A stretch of DNA of 64,000 bases, taken from assembly GCA_949128115.1 (NCBI GenBank), contig OX421966.1, positions 59,331,416 through 59,395,415 on the forward strand. The letters run 5' to 3'. This DNA is from Anaspis maculata. Lineage: Eukaryota; Arthropoda; Insecta; Coleoptera; Scraptiidae. Below the pieces are notes generated by a model, which did not search any database, was not told the DNA's origin, and saw nothing but the letters and a program-made list of their open reading frames with translations. This document shows positions 46,242 to 58,834 of the stretch, piece by piece (the stretch's first letter is position 1; each line of letters starts with the position of its first letter). A program made the translations under genes and the position numbers.

Positions 46242-47172
46242 TACCGTCCGTTTTTTTTTTCTAGGCCCCAGCTTATAGCGCTTTCATCATCGGTTTTACA
46301 CCCAACATATTATATATTTTTGAATTCAGAAGAACAAAATCTTTCGATTGATGGTATGTCAAATTATTTTTGACAGATGTCATTTTTTGACAATTGACGG
46401 AATAGTACTTGTGTGACACCATTTTAAAGCCCGTAAAATTCTAAGGAGAACTATGTTTTCATTTATAGAATAGGATGCCTTTTACATCTTCTGGAGGTCT
46501 TTGAATAGAAAAAATTGTTAAAATTCAGAAATACCTGCTCAATAAATAATAGGTATTTTTAAAATCAACTGATGATAATATTCTGATTTCAAATCGTCTA
46601 AATTAGCGGGAGATTCTATAACTACCTTATCTTTCAGATAGGCTCATGAAAAAAATCGAGGGGGTCATACCTGGCCACCTCGGATATATACTATCGCGTT
46701 GGGCTGGCAGTTCCAATTCACCGGTCGTTGAATCTCTCATTCAAGGAACAAGGAGACGGTCATTTCGAGTGACTTCTTCAGGACATTTTTCGTTTCATTG
46801 TGATTATTTATTGATTATTATCATTAGTTATTATTGAAAATACCTGTTTTGCGGGTTTTGCCTACTTACGGATTTATTGAGTATTTCTGAATTTCAATAA
46901 TTTTTCCTATTTGAAGACCTCTAGAAGCTGTGAAAGACAACCTATTCCAAAAATGAAGACACAGTTTTTCTGAGAATTTATTGAGCTTTAAAATGAAGTA
47001 TCAGAAGTACTATTCTGTCAAATGTCAAAAAATGACATCTGTCAAAAATAATTTGACATACCATCAATCGAAAGATTTTGTTCTTCTGATTTCAAAAATA
47101 TATAATATGTTGGGTGTGGAACCCATAATAAAGACGCTACGCGCTGGGGCCTAGAAAAAAAAACGGACGGTA
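46242..47172. mobile_element. Foldback family CCGTCCG, copy 1 (927 bp)
   Basis: Ends TA|CCGTCCGTTTTTTTTTTC and the complement GAAAAAAAAACGG...|TA form inverted arms of more than 300 bp (shared CTAGGCCCCAGC, ACACCCAACATATTATATAT, TCGATTGATGGTATGTCAAA). The second copy is at 53404-54319. No ORF is supported. The flanking TA indicates a TA-specific transposase in trans. Confidence 0.88.
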
Positions 47173-47402
47173 TATGAGGTATTCATTCAAAAACCCGAAG
47201 TTTCAAATTGGTATTGTCATTTGTTTCCATTTTATTGAAAAAAAAGTAATATTTTTCACCACTAACTTCGACACCCTGCAATCTCGAATAATAAATTGTT
47301 TAGGACAAATAATGTGCTTTAGTGCTTTGCACAGTTAGCCATGAAAAAGGTCAGGCAATCATCTCTTGAATTACATTACGACATAGGTTGGAACTCATCC
47401 TA

Positions 47403-47776
47403 TACAGGGTAATTCAGAAATGGCGCATTTTCTTGCGTTACGTTGTAGGTTTTGTAAAGGAGTTTCCAGAGACTCTTGTGGAAATCGGTATAAAAAATAT
47501 TTCTTGGAAATTCTTCGATTTATGAAAAAAGAGCATTTCAAAAAGATATTTGAAGAATATGACATTGTGGCATGCAAAACAATATTTGTTGTTGATTAAA
47601 AGTGAAACTTTTTTAATAAAGTCAACTTTTTGTCTAGTTAAATTTTGAAAGTTGAAAAAATAAAAAAATAAAAAATTTGTAGAAAACATTTTTCAACATC
47701 TTTATCTGATTTCTTGGTCTCTATTGACTTCTTAGCGTACTGGCGATGAAATACGCCATTTTGGAATCACCCTGTA
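47403..47776. mobile_element. MITE of the CAGGGT group, 370 bp
   Basis: Ends CAGGGTAATTCAGAAATGGC and the complement of CAGGGTGATTCCAAAATGGC are flanked by TA. The inverted repeat is only about 25 bp and the interior is AT-rich and not symmetric. It therefore differs from the foldbacks but shares their terminus. Confidence 0.8.
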
Positions 47777-48219
47777 TACCTATAGTTTAGATTTCCAACT
47801 TTTTACTACAAATTTAAGGGAGGATAGGCGGGTCATCGAATATAAGTTGACTTTTTCTGTGGAAACAACTCAAAACAGCCCGATATCTGTTTGTCTTCAG
47901 AGTTAGGTGGATTGAAGTTGAAACTCGACAAATAAGTTCACTTTTACGCTTAAGCACGCTATGTTTAAATTAATTTAGAGGACAATCAGAATTCAAGGTC
48001 TTAAGGACGTCATTTTCTAGTGTTTTTCTTTGAACCTGAGTTTCATGAAAACCAGTGGAGTACTGGAGTAGAATTGAGAAAAAAAAGAGTAATCTAAAAT
48101 CAAGTACCTATAAAGATGTATGAGAATTTCAAAATTTCAAAAATCGAGAAACTCGAATTAATTTTTCCAAAATTGCTATACATTTTACGAAAAAGACCCT
48201 ATACCCTGGATACACTAGA

Positions 48220-48400
48220 AAGCTTATTGATCATTAGCGGATCGTCATTGAGCTTCCCTTACTGTCTTGACAACAGCAAGAGGGAAAACAATGACTTTTT
48301 TTTTGTTAATGTTCATTAAGTGCGAACGTAATTACGTTGCCCTTACTGTCACCAAGACAGCAAGGGGAGTTGAATGACGATCCATCGTTAATGATCATTA
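48220..48400. mobile_element. Small foldback next to a MITE
   Basis: TTGATCATTAGCGGATCGTC near 48226 and its near-complement (GACGATCCATCGTTAATGAT) near 48377 form arms of about 55 bp, with CTTACTGTC...GACAG words inside. It abuts the next MITE at 48402. Confidence 0.65.
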
Positions 48401-48401
48401 A

Positions 48402-48637
48402 CCGTGGGTTCCACAAAAAAGATAATACGAGATTAGTTGATTTGCGATTTTGTTTGTCAATTTGTAGCTGACTGATCAATGGAAATGCTGGTTTATCCCT
48501 CAATAATGAAAAGATGACGGGTCTAGTACAGATTTCAGGCATTTTTTGTGGTTAATCGCCGAGCATTCAGCAGAAAAAAGTTCAGTTAATCTGCAATCAG
48601 CCTTGATCGCTGATCATCTTTTTTGTGGAACTGACGG
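48402..48637. mobile_element. MITE, CCGTGGGTTCCAC family, copy 2
   Basis: Same family and orientation as 24720-24961, with small indels. It ends GTGGAACTGACGG. Confidence 0.8.
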
Positions 48638-50176
48638 TAAGCTTTCTATAGTGTGTCCAGGGTATCCATTCTCTTGCCAGCCCAGATCTGAATATCTCAT
48701 TTTGGGTTACATTTTTAGCTGTACAGATTTGGCAGAAACTCACGCCATAAGAATCTATCTGTTTCTCTTTCGCTCTGCACCTAACCCCGCAGTCTGTCTC
48801 AGCCATTTTCTTATGCCAGGAAATGCCGTTCTTAACATTTAAATACATAATATTGAAATATTGTATACACTTGAAAAGGTACCTACTTTGCTCAGAAAAT
48901 GATATGGATCTAGGTATTATACCTATAGCCCAGGCGCCAGGGAAAACAATAAGGAAATAATTGTTTCCTGGCTGGAAAACTAGCTTAAAACGATCTGTGT
49001 AGCTTAGGTTTTGACATACTAGTTTCCTCCCTTTCGGAAATGTCGGCGTCATGTCGCCATCATCAACAAGAAGTGCACCAGCGTGATTTTTGCCGAATAT
49101 CTTAATTTTGGGTTATCTGACAGCAAAAGATGTAAGAAGTCATTTTGAAGCCTATGAAATTCCCTACAGTTTGGTTTTTCAATCAATTCTCTGCGACCTA
49201 TGGTCTTTGAGATAGAGCTTCTGGAAGCGAGAGTCATTGTCGTGAAAGCTCCATGGCCATTTTATCACGGGACTTGGCTGTGCAATGAACGAATGGACGA
49301 ATGGTTTTCATTGATATGTCAGGATAGCCTTAGCATGCATCCAAATCCCGAAGATAAAGGGGTCCTAGCTTTTTAGACTAGGCGGGGCGCGGGCTAGACC
49401 TCACGATCTTGAAAAATCAATTGTTCTAAAGCTACTCTAATTCTATTTAAATACTGTACAAAAGTGACTAGATTTTTACTCGCAAGGAATTGCCTACAGG
49501 AGGTAATTCGTGGACCTAAACTAGGCGCATTAGCTTAAACATTTCGAACTACATTCAAGCTCCATTAATTTCCATAGCGACGTCTTAAAATAACAAATAT
49601 ACATTATGAGAAGAATCATAAACGAGACATGCACAAGTTAAATCTGACAACAAAACCTTCTTTTAGTTTAGCAATATTTTCTGACCTGCTACTTCCATCA
49701 TGATTAGGACTCGTCACCACTTGGAAACTTTGCAATTATTTCCCTAATATTTTACTACTTTCGACTCTAGGGAGGGCTGTTAACTGGCCGGTTGGCTCAA
49801 CACTAACTCCCCTCGGATGGTCAATTCTCCTTTTATAAAGCAGGCAAAATGACGTCAAAGGGTGAGATTGTGCAAGATTTTCTGCGAAACCAAAATTATT
49901 GATGTAGTGTGTTAAAGCTTGGGTCTGCTGGCACGAGGGGCAAGAGGGAGGCATCATCTCAAGTTTTTCCACACAGATAAGGGATGTTTATGCAGGTGTT
50001 AAAACTTGATAAGCAAAAACCGCCGGAGGAAATAATTTTGAAAGACAAGTCCATTTGCTAAAACAACAAAAGGAGTTCTAATATTTATTAGCTTTGCGAT
50101 ATACGCCAGCACCTCGTCCCGCCTCTTCTTGGCCTCTTAGTTTAAGAAGTGCTTCGGTATTGATTTCTGTTTATAA

Positions 50177-50841
50177 TAAGGTGACCAGATTTGTCTGTGA
50201 TGAAATCGGAACATGCGGGGCCCGAGAGGCAGAACCCGCCGAGATGCGCCGCAGGCGTTTTTTTCGAAAAAGGGGCGTGGCCAACTTACATTTGCTGATT
50301 TAGAATTTCCAGGCACCTACCTACCATCTATTCCTTATTTTTCTGGATCTGTCCATTGTTGGATATAAATACAATAATACACCGATATTTGGAGATATTT
50401 TCTGGAACTCAGTTTTACTGATCATTTTTCTGCAAAAAAACCTCGAAAAAACAGCAGCTTCCAGGGAGGCGGGTGAGTGATGCTGTCCCTTGCCCCCTTC
50501 CTAACCAACGGTGTTCATAATAATACCAATTAATAATAATGAAATAATATTGATAATGAAATTATATGCTTTTTTCAAACAACATGTACATTCTGCAGAC
50601 AGTCAAGATTGCATAGCGTGGGTACCAATCGAAATAAATTCAATTTTGTAAATAAACTACAATCTACATTAGATTCCAACCAAATCAACCGATACATATA
50701 AAAGAGGAAAGAGGTGAAAAAAAATAGATTGTTTGTTGCTCAAATCGGAAATCGGAACATTTACGGAACAGAAAGTCGAATCGGAAAGTGTCTCCCGAAA
50801 ACGGTACAGTTCCGATCAAATCGGAACGTCTGGTCACCTTA
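50177..50841. mobile_element. Nested TIR element, AGGTGACCAGA termini
   Basis: The element is 50179-50839 (661 bp). Ends AGGTGACCAGA and TCTGGTCACCT are flanked by TA, with TTTATAA on both sides. Near each end is ATCGGAAC or its relative. No ORF of note is present. Confidence 0.78.
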
Positions 50842-51299
50842 GTTTATAAACAAAATTTTGTGAGGAAGTATGAAGAGGTAATTAATTTTTCGACGATGAG
50901 TCCTGAATCATTTAGAAACCAGCATCACCCGTGTGTGGTTGAAAAAGAAATGTCGTAAGTAACATTGTTTTTTTTTTTTGTTTTTTTTTTTAATAAATAA
51001 TTTTTAAATTGATTGTGTTGTCTCGTTATGGTTACGTGCTTTGTACTGCTAGTTAATCCAGCATTGTACTTCTTACTAAAAAAAAAATGGCATGTTCTCA
51101 CTACTCAAATCGCTGCTTAGACATGCTGGCATTTAATTAACACGCTGGCTATTATTGACAATTTCTGGCATTAAATTGATAGGCTGGCTACAGCTTAACA
51201 ATACCGTTACTGCTTATCTATGAATTATCATGCTGGCTACAGGTAACGATTACTGCTCAAAAACCTAGTAAGATTGTTTGATATAACTTGCTGCTTTTT

Positions 51300-51530
51300 G
51301 ATATTATCACTAGCCTACCACTATAGGCACTAATTTTAACAATGCTGATGTTTATGGCTTATTGCTACAGATTATTATTATAGACCTAATTTTAACAATA
51401 ATATTTATGGCTTACTGTTACAGATTATTATTATAGACACTAATTTTAACAATGGTATTTATGGCTTACTGTTACAGATTATTATTATAGACACTAATTT
51501 TAACAATGGTATTCATGGCCTACCACTACA
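51300..51530 (+). repeat. Tandem repeat, 54-bp unit, about four copies
   Basis: Units start with GGCTTA(C/T)TG at 51355, 51409 and 51463 and a diverged one at 51517. Each holds CAGATTATTATTATAGACAC and TTTTAACAATGGTATTTAT. A more diverged copy precedes from about 51303. Upstream, CTGGCTA words (51110-51240) hint at older units. Confidence 0.85.
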
Positions 51531-51532
51531 AT

Positions 51533-52443
51533 TTGACTCAAAAAACTAAAATGTCGATGTGACAAAAAAAAATTCAAAATGGGATTACTCGAGAATTCTT
51601 CGTGCTATAGTTGCGGTGATGGTCTTAAACTCTTCCACTTGAACCGTAGATTACTATTATTGAAAAGTCAAAAACGTCACATTGTACATATACAGGGTGT
51701 ACTACGGGAATCAAATCAGAACAGAAAAATTTGACATATTTCTTCGATATAGCTTATGCGAAACTCTAAGCACTTATCACGAGTCCAATATCAATATGCA
51801 TCGCTCTGTAAGCTTCACTTGATACACTTAAGAAGTGGTCAGCTCACAGCCTTCCTGTAAAATGTTTTGAACGCCCTCTGAAATCATCAAAATTTACAGT
51901 AGCAAGAAATGTATGTAACAGTATATTATATACCAAGGAACCAAAGTGAATTTTTGATCCCTTGGGTGAAGTTTGTTGCTCGAAGGCCCTTTGCGCCCAA
52001 ATCCCCAAATCAAAAATTCACTTTGGTCTCTTGGTATATAATATACTGTTATATACATTCCTTGGTACTGAATTTTTAATATTTTGATGATTTCAGAGGG
52101 CCTTCAAAACATTTTATTGTAAAGCTGTGAGCTGACCGCTTCTTTAGTGTATGAAGTGAAGCTTATAGAGCAAATCCATATTGATATTGAACCCGTGTTA
52201 GGTGCTTAGAGTGTCGCATATAGGCTAAATCGAAGAAATATGTAAAATTTCTCTGATCTGATTTGATTCCCTCAGTACACCCTGTATATGTACAATGTGA
52301 CGTTTTTGACTTTTCTATATTCGTAATCAACGGTTCAAGAGAAAGAGTTTAAGACCATCACCGCAACTATAGCATGAAGGATTCTCGAGAAATCTAATTT
52401 TGAAATTTTTTGTCACATCGACATTTTAGTTTTTTGAGTCAAG
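51533..52443. mobile_element. Foldback with internal CAGGGTG junctions
   Basis: The arms of about 450 bp meet near 51988. The outer ends TTGACTCAAAAAACTAAAAT and their complement are inverted. 155 bp inside each end the symmetry includes TATACAGGGTGTACT and its complement (about 51690 and 52283), so a CAGGGTG-type foldback appears to form the core. It may be one element or one palindrome placed exactly in another. Confidence 0.8.
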
Positions 52444-53264
52444 TGGCCATGGAGCTTTTACGACAATGCCTCTCGCGTCCAGAAGCTCTATCTCAAAAAC
52501 CATAAGTCGCAGAAAGGTCATTTAAAAACTATTCCATAGGGAATTTCATTGGTTTCAAAATGACTTCTTACATCTTTTGCTGTCAGATGACCAAAAATCA
52601 AGATATTCGGCAAAAACCACGCTGGTGCACTTCTTGTTGATGATGGCGACATGACGCCGACATTTCCGAAAGGGGGGAAATTAGTATGTCAAAACCTAAG
52701 CCACACAAATCGTTTTAAGCTAGTTTCCAGCCAGAAAACAATTATTTCCTTTTTGAGCTGATTTTTGCTCCCTGGCGCCTGGGCTACTATTCAAAACCAA
52801 ACTTTTTGATTGGAGATTACCTGATTGCTCTATCGTGAACTTTTTCTCTGCAAATTAAGTGCAGAATCCACTGTTGCCAGATTTTAACATACTAAATGGC
52901 TCTTATTGAATAGGTACCTTCATAAGTACTGGAGGTATGGAGAACCTTCAGAACTATCATAAAAGCCAGATCCTGAGTAATAATGTTATCACAAAAAATA
53001 ATTGAGCAAATTGTTTTGTCACCGCGTCTCGCGTTAGGTGCAAGACAATTATGTTGCCAAATTTGCAATGTTTTTATTCAAAACAACACAGAGGAATGTG
53101 TTTTCTTTAGTAATTAAATCACAAGCTCCTTTGATTTTTTCATACATAATACATACTAAAAGTGATATATTATTCATTTGTCCAAATTGTAAACACAATG
53201 GGCACGTACAATCTAACACCATTGAAAAGATGATAACAATTTATTCAAGTAATGGCAGACGAAA

Positions 53265-53350
53265 AAACAAAAAGCAAAGTTCTCACTAGGTGAGAGTTAC
53301 TAAAGCTCATTTTCTGCGAGTACAATCAGTGTGATAAAATAACAAATAAT
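53265..53350 (+). repeat. Dispersed repeat, copy 3 (AGCAAAGTCCTCA family), diverged
   Basis: AAAAGCAAAGTTCTCAC, GTGAGAG, AAAGCTCATTTTCTG and CAGTGTGATAAAA line up in order with 21585-21660. It is the most diverged of three copies. Confidence 0.45.
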
Positions 53351-53401
53351 GCTGAAAATAGTATTTATTCAATGACCGTGTAGCCGTATGCGAGTTCGTA
53401 A

Positions 53402-54321
53402 TACCGTCCGTTTTTTTTTTCTAGGCCCCAGCTTATAGCGCCTTTATTATGGGCTCTACACCCAACATATTATATATTTTTGGAATCAGAAAAACAAAAT
53501 CTTTCGATTGATGGTATGTCAAATTATTTTTGACAGATGTCATTTTTTGACAATTGACGGAATGGTACTTGTGACACACCATTTTGAAGCCCATGAAATT
53601 CTTAGGAGAACTGTGTTTTCATTTCTAGAATAGGATGTCTTTTATAGCTTATGGAGGTCTTTGAATAGGAAAAATTGTTAAAATTCAGAAATACCTACTC
53701 AATAATTAATAGGTATTTTTGATATCAACTGATGATAATATTCTGATTTTAAATCGTCCAAATTAGCGGGAGATTCTATAAACACTTTATCTTTCAGATA
53801 GGCTCATAAAAAAAAATCGAGGGGGTCATACCTGGCCACCTCTGATACTATCGCGTTGAGCTGCAGTTCCAATTCACCGGTCGTTGAATCTCTCATTCCA
53901 GGAACAAGGAGATGGTCATTTCGAGTAACTTCTTTAAAACATTTTTCGTTTCATTGTGATTATTTATTGATTATTATTATTAGTTATTATCAAAAATACC
54001 TGTTTTGCGTACTTATTAGTACTTATTGAGTATTTCGGAATTTCAACAACTTTCCCTATTTGAAGACCTCTAGAAGCTGTGAAAGACATCCTATTCCAAA
54101 AATGAAGACACAGTTTTCCTCAAAATTTATTGGACTTTAAAATGATGTATCACAAGTACTATTCTGTCAATTGTCAAAAAATGACATCTGTCAAAAATAA
54201 TTTGATATACCATCAATCGAAAGATTTTGTTCTTCTGATTTCAAAAATATATAATATGTTGGGTGTGGAACCCATAATAAAGGCGCTACGCGCTGGGGCC
54301 TAGAAAAAAATACGGACGGTA
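53402..54321. mobile_element. Foldback family CCGTCCG, copy 2 (916 bp)
   Basis: Almost the same sequence as 46244-47170 along its whole length, same orientation, with its own TA flanks. The copies differ by scattered substitutions and short indels. Because both copies are bounded by the same ends, the family definition is secure. Confidence 0.88.
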
Positions 54322-54744
54322 TATCCGAATGAGGAATAGCCCTATTGCGCTAAGAGTAGAATAATATGCTCTAGGAGGACCATTCAAGAACTAGATTGAT
54401 CTTTCTGAATGAACCTCTATCACAACGCAAATAACTCGGAAAGAAATTATCACAAACGCAATGAGTAACGATTGAGGTAACGAGATTTCAAGTTTTCATA
54501 TAATAAGTAAGGCACATTGCTCAGTCGATGTCAGCCCCAGGATGCTGTCGTCTCTTCTTATCGCTACTTTGTGTCGCTGTCGAACCTGAAGATGGTAGGT
54601 ATTGACTTTTTTCGAGGAACCCAGTGCTATGGAATGCTCGGGCAGTAAAATAATACTTAAGTACCTATGCTAAAAGCACATTGTCAACTAAACGAAAATA
54701 ATGTATTGCTACGAGCGATGTATTCCCGTGCATTCTGGTAAACA

Positions 54745-54945
54745 CGCGATATTTCTAGACTCTTCCACGGCCGCAGTGTACAAATGCGCGGAGCTCTGGA
54801 CATTTCTAGAGTGTGCGTGGTGGCATTGAAACGCATGGAGACTTAAACGCCCGATCAAGACACATCTGTTCATTTGGCGGCGGCGCCGGCTCTAGAGCAC
54901 GGGAGAATTATGCGCGACGTGTGTGGGATTGTTCGGATATATCCG
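54745..54945 (+). repeat. Fragment of a Ty3/gypsy LTR (5' part)
   Basis: This matches the first 200 bp of the LTR at 36968-37452 (shared ACGCGATATTTCTAGACTCT, CAGTGTACAAATGCGCGG, GGCGCCGGCTCTAGAGCACG). The copy is in the same orientation as the transporter. It breaks off after GGATTGTTCGG. Confidence 0.8.
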
Positions 54946-54949
54946 TCGA

Positions 54950-57430
54950 AATCTCTAAAAAAAATTTTAGCGCGTTCACAGTACTTTCCCTCTTCGTTGG
55001 GTGGTGGGTCGGGAAAGTAAAAGATGCATGAAGGCCAATTAGGCCACTCATACCAAATTTCATGCCTCTATCACAAAACGAACATGCTCTCTAACTAACT
55101 CCCGGGTCATCACCCCATTTTAGGGTAATGTGAATATTCATACTCGTGGCACATGAGGCTTTCACTACACTATAGTAACTATTCCTACCTCCACCACCCC
55201 TCAGCTGAAAAGCCGCTTTGAACATTGAAAATTCGATTGCGAATTGCTTTCACACGGTCAAAATTACTTTCTGCTATATTGTTTTTTTGCCTGCATTAGG
55301 GAGGTAGGTACCTACTAGGTGAGTATCTACTCAATAAAACTGAAACGGGAAAGCTTTTATTACATTTTCCATGATATTCGAATAGTCTGGCGGGGCCCAG
55401 GTCGTCGATTTCTCTTTACAACGAACTGATTCAATTATTTTGATCGAAACTAATTTTAGGTAGTTGCACTTGTGGCGTGTGCTCCGAGGGCTCCGTTGTG
55501 ATGTGCGCTGCAGCAGAATACTTTCGAAGATTTCAACAAGCAACAAAGGAATAAATGCCTCTCTCTCTAGTAAGAAATCTGTGAAACTGCATAATTAATT
55601 TCGGGTAATCATAGCTCAAAATTGATCATTATTAACCTAGGTAGAGAAAAACAACCTCTCGGGTCAAAGATCGGTCGATAATGATGACTGTGTCGGCTAG
55701 TGTAGAAAACTTTTTTGATAGGTATGAGCATGAGCTCACAGTTTTCTCGGGGTGAGTTGAACAATTTTCTGAAACGGGATGGGCGCAAGGTTTCGCACTT
55801 TCGAAGTGTAACCGCCATTATGACACTGGGTAATGCTGTGAAACATGTTGTACAAAAAAAAAACAGGATACAAGTGTCCCAGAGTAAATCGAAATTTTAC
55901 AGAATCGCACCATTAATCGCAACACAACTCATCACATCAGTAAAAATTATCTTGATACGCCACCGTCCGCCGGTAAACGCCAACTCCTTCCATAAGGTTG
56001 GCGCAGACAGTTTTATGGCTCTGTACCAAACTTATCTGAAATACATTCTACCCCCTCATTCCGACCTTAAAATTTTCAGCTTTGAATCTGAACAAGAGTA
56101 GGTATGGTCTTGACCTTGACCAACTCAATACTTTTTCTCATTTTTGGCAAAAGTAGCAGGTTGAAGTAGGTAGGCATCTATCAATTTTTCTCTCATACAA
56201 TTTTATACCGATAAAGTTGGGTAAAGAAATCTGTCAAGTTTTTTTTTAGCTGTTTGTAAGTACCTACCTACTTGACAACATCCATAATTTTGTTGTGATA
56301 ATGCTCATTTATCACATTTTTTATTGTTGCACGTTATACCAGGTGTTTTTTTAAATCATGAATTGCAGTCAACTATGAAAATAAAAACGTATGCCGCGAC
56401 TTGAGTCAAATCACGCCCTTGAGGCGGTCGGCCAGGCAACGCGGGAAGATGAATCAAGTCGCCAACTTAAGTTTTTACTTCCATAGCTAACTGCAATAAT
56501 TCATAACTTTAAAAACAATTACACGTTGAAATCGCCCGATTTCAATGGTGGCCAGTGTATTATGTGCCTGCTTACACGAGTTTGCTAGAAGTGCTGGGAA
56601 TTTTATCTGGAGAAAAAACTTGACTTCAACTGGATAAAAAAATGATAAGCCAAAAAGATTGATTGTTGCATTTCATCAGTGATTTAGTTGGAGAATTCTA
56701 TAGGTGCCTAATCTAGCAGGTTTGATATAGGTACACACACTTGTAAATGATAATGTCGCGGGGTTTAGCACTGCAACTCACGATTACTTGAAAAAAATCC
56801 GATCGGTCTATACTCGGGTCGCCATATCTCATAGCGTTTTCGAGTCGCTAGAGCCGAGCCGGTTCGGCTCTAAAATCAGGGGAATTGATTGGTTCTCGAA
56901 AATCCCTGGCCAATCAGTGGTAGCGATTTTCGAGCTGAACTGGCTCGGTTCTGTTCTCTGAGTCTGTTTGTTCTGGAGTTATTAATTTTATTATTTTGAA
57001 CGCTTTAAATAAAATAGCCTGTTCAAAAATGATTGAAAGTGGCACCTACTTGTAAAGTGGTCTACGGTTATTCAAGACCACCCTATATCATATTAAAAAT
57101 TGATAAATGCTATGCGGGACCGAAGGTGTCAAATGATTCATATCTATGATCGCCTAATCTTGAGATCTTGCGATACTTGAGTACATTGTAGCCAACGTAT
57201 GTCCTATCAGACGACGTTGATTGTTTTGAAATCGACCGTTCTTCCCTCGAGATATCTTTATTTGAATTTACAGAAAATTATTCCTAACTTTCGTCGAGCA
57301 GTTTATACATAAATTCGCAATTAAGGCTGTATATTCTCAGTAGGTAAAAACTATCTAGAGGATTTCTCCCTCAAAAACGGAGATAAAAACTCAATTTTTT
57401 TATACGGTGTACTGAGTGTATTAAAAATTT
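54950..57430. other. Intronic stretch with one small foldback
   Basis: 56354-56512 is an inverted repeat (AATTGCAGTCAACTATGAA near 56363 and CATAGCTAACTGCAATAATT near 56482). A 128-aa frame at 55715-56101 has no recognisable motif and is not called. Nothing else is supported. Confidence 0.45.
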
Positions 57431-57431
57431 G

Positions 57432-57592
57432 AATACAGAGCGTTTTTTCAAAAATGTGAATTAAATAAAAATATATTTTTTTTTGTTGTCAACTTTTTTT
57501 CAAAAAACTACAGAGCCGTTTTTTGAAAAAAGTTGTTAACAAAAAAGGAAAAAAATTGTTTTTCACATATGTATTTGAAAAACGCTCTTTTC
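57432..57592. repeat. AT-rich foldback
   Basis: AGAGCGTTTTTTCAAAAATGTG (first 20 bases near 57437) and its inverse near 57575 enclose TTGTTGTCAACTTTTTT/AAAAAAGTTGTTAACAA and TCAAAAAACTAC/GTTTTTTGA. Low sequence complexity makes the exact limits uncertain. Confidence 0.5.
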
Positions 57593-58088
57593 AATAATTT
57601 TTTTGTTTGTCAAAAAATGCCCCAGTAGGTGATCCTTCAGAAACTTTTCCAGTGTTTTAGGGCTATTGGACTCCTAAAAAATGTGGGGTAATCCAAATGG
57701 AAACAAGGTGGACAAACATTTGATGGAATCCTGTCAAAATTTCTATATTTCTTCACCTTTATTTTTGAGAGAGAAATATTGATACCCTGCGTATACAGCC
57801 TCAAGATCTTTTTTTCCCGCTACAAGATGGCTGCCAAGCTGTCTGGCTGTCATCATGCGATGACAATGATTGAAATGAAGCTAAAGCAAGTCAGCGGTAG
57901 TACTGAAGAGAATGTAATGAAAATGCCCACTGCTCATAGGCCCCAGCGAGGTTGGAAAAATTCCCTTGGAAGCACGTTTATACAACAGTAAGACAGCATG
58001 AAAGCTGGTATGAAGGAGATACATACGTACATGAAATGGACAAGGTTCATGTTGAGGAGATCTTCCAATACAGTAGTGCACTTATGAG

Positions 58089-58548
58089 TTGCGTCTGACT
58101 CGTATGTCTTGTCTCGTTGCATTCAAACTGCGTGAATCAATGTCCACCCAAAAGAATGGTACAGTACGAGTACGAGAGTACAACAGTACGAGAGCATCGC
58201 AAGATATTTACTTGTCTAAGTTTAGTTTAACGGCTTATACCAAAGGCCCCTCTTATGCTTGCGGCAAGATTTTCAACAGATTGCCCCAAAGAATCAAACG
58301 AATTGATAAAACTAGCACTTTTAAAAGGGAACTGAAGGAATTTTTAATAAAAAAATGTTACTATTCAGTTAAAGATTTCCTAGCAGATGCTTGAATGCTC
58401 TGGGTCTTTTTGTTGTTGTTGTTGTTGTTTTTGTTGTTGTGTGTTGTGGTTGTTGTAGTATAGTATTTATTTATTTACAAACAGTGACGTTTCCATACAT
58501 GTATTAAACTGTCTAAGGAAATAAAGATTATATGATATGATATGATGA
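58089..58548 (+). pseudogene. Non-LTR retrotransposon 3' end (jockey/CR1-like)
   Basis: The 101-aa frame (58089-58394) ends with KIFNRLPQRIK, then FKRELKEFLIKKCYYSVKDFL, the pattern seen at the very C-terminus of many jockey- and CR1-type ORF2 proteins (YNKLP..IK...FK..LK.FLL...FYSV.EFL). A TTGTTG microsatellite and a 3' untranslated part follow, ending in AATAAAGATTATATGATATG and a further TATGA repeat, a typical tail. It is 5'-truncated, with no RT core. Confidence 0.75.
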
Positions 58549-58834
58549 ATTATCTCAACCGCACTGGACCAACTATGCAGTGGGCATTTTCATCCCATTT
58601 TCTCAACTTTTTCAGCTGACCTCCTTCGCAGCCATCTTGTGGCGGGAAAAATTAAATTAAATCTGAATAGTAAAAAATAAGTATAGTAAGTCCAGACTGA
58701 AGCCTGAATATTCAACATTGCGAACAGAAATTTCGTCGCTTGAGAAGTAACACTTCGTTATAGCCTCAATTTTAAAGGAGAGACCTTTTGAGGAAATTTA
58801 TTATTTATCACGTCAGGATTATTTAATGTCCAAA

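Larger units (their letters stand above)
48926..52786. mobile_element. 3.9-kb TIR element, GCCCAGGC termini
   Basis: The element is 48928-52784. Ends GCCCAGGCGCCAGGG and its complement are flanked by TA. The terminal inverted repeats are about 335 bp (left 48928-49262, right about 52445-52784; shared GTCGGCGTCATGTCGCCATC and CAACAAGAAGTGCACCAGCG). The interior holds a 661-bp element, a 54-bp tandem repeat and a 0.9-kb foldback that touches the right repeat. No transposase ORF is visible. The GCCCAGGC terminus and TA flank match 32508-34837. Confidence 0.78.

Noticed and set aside
55715..56101. 128-aa frame in intron 2
   Set aside because: No motif, no splice context and no similarity to SLC17. 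Treated as chance.
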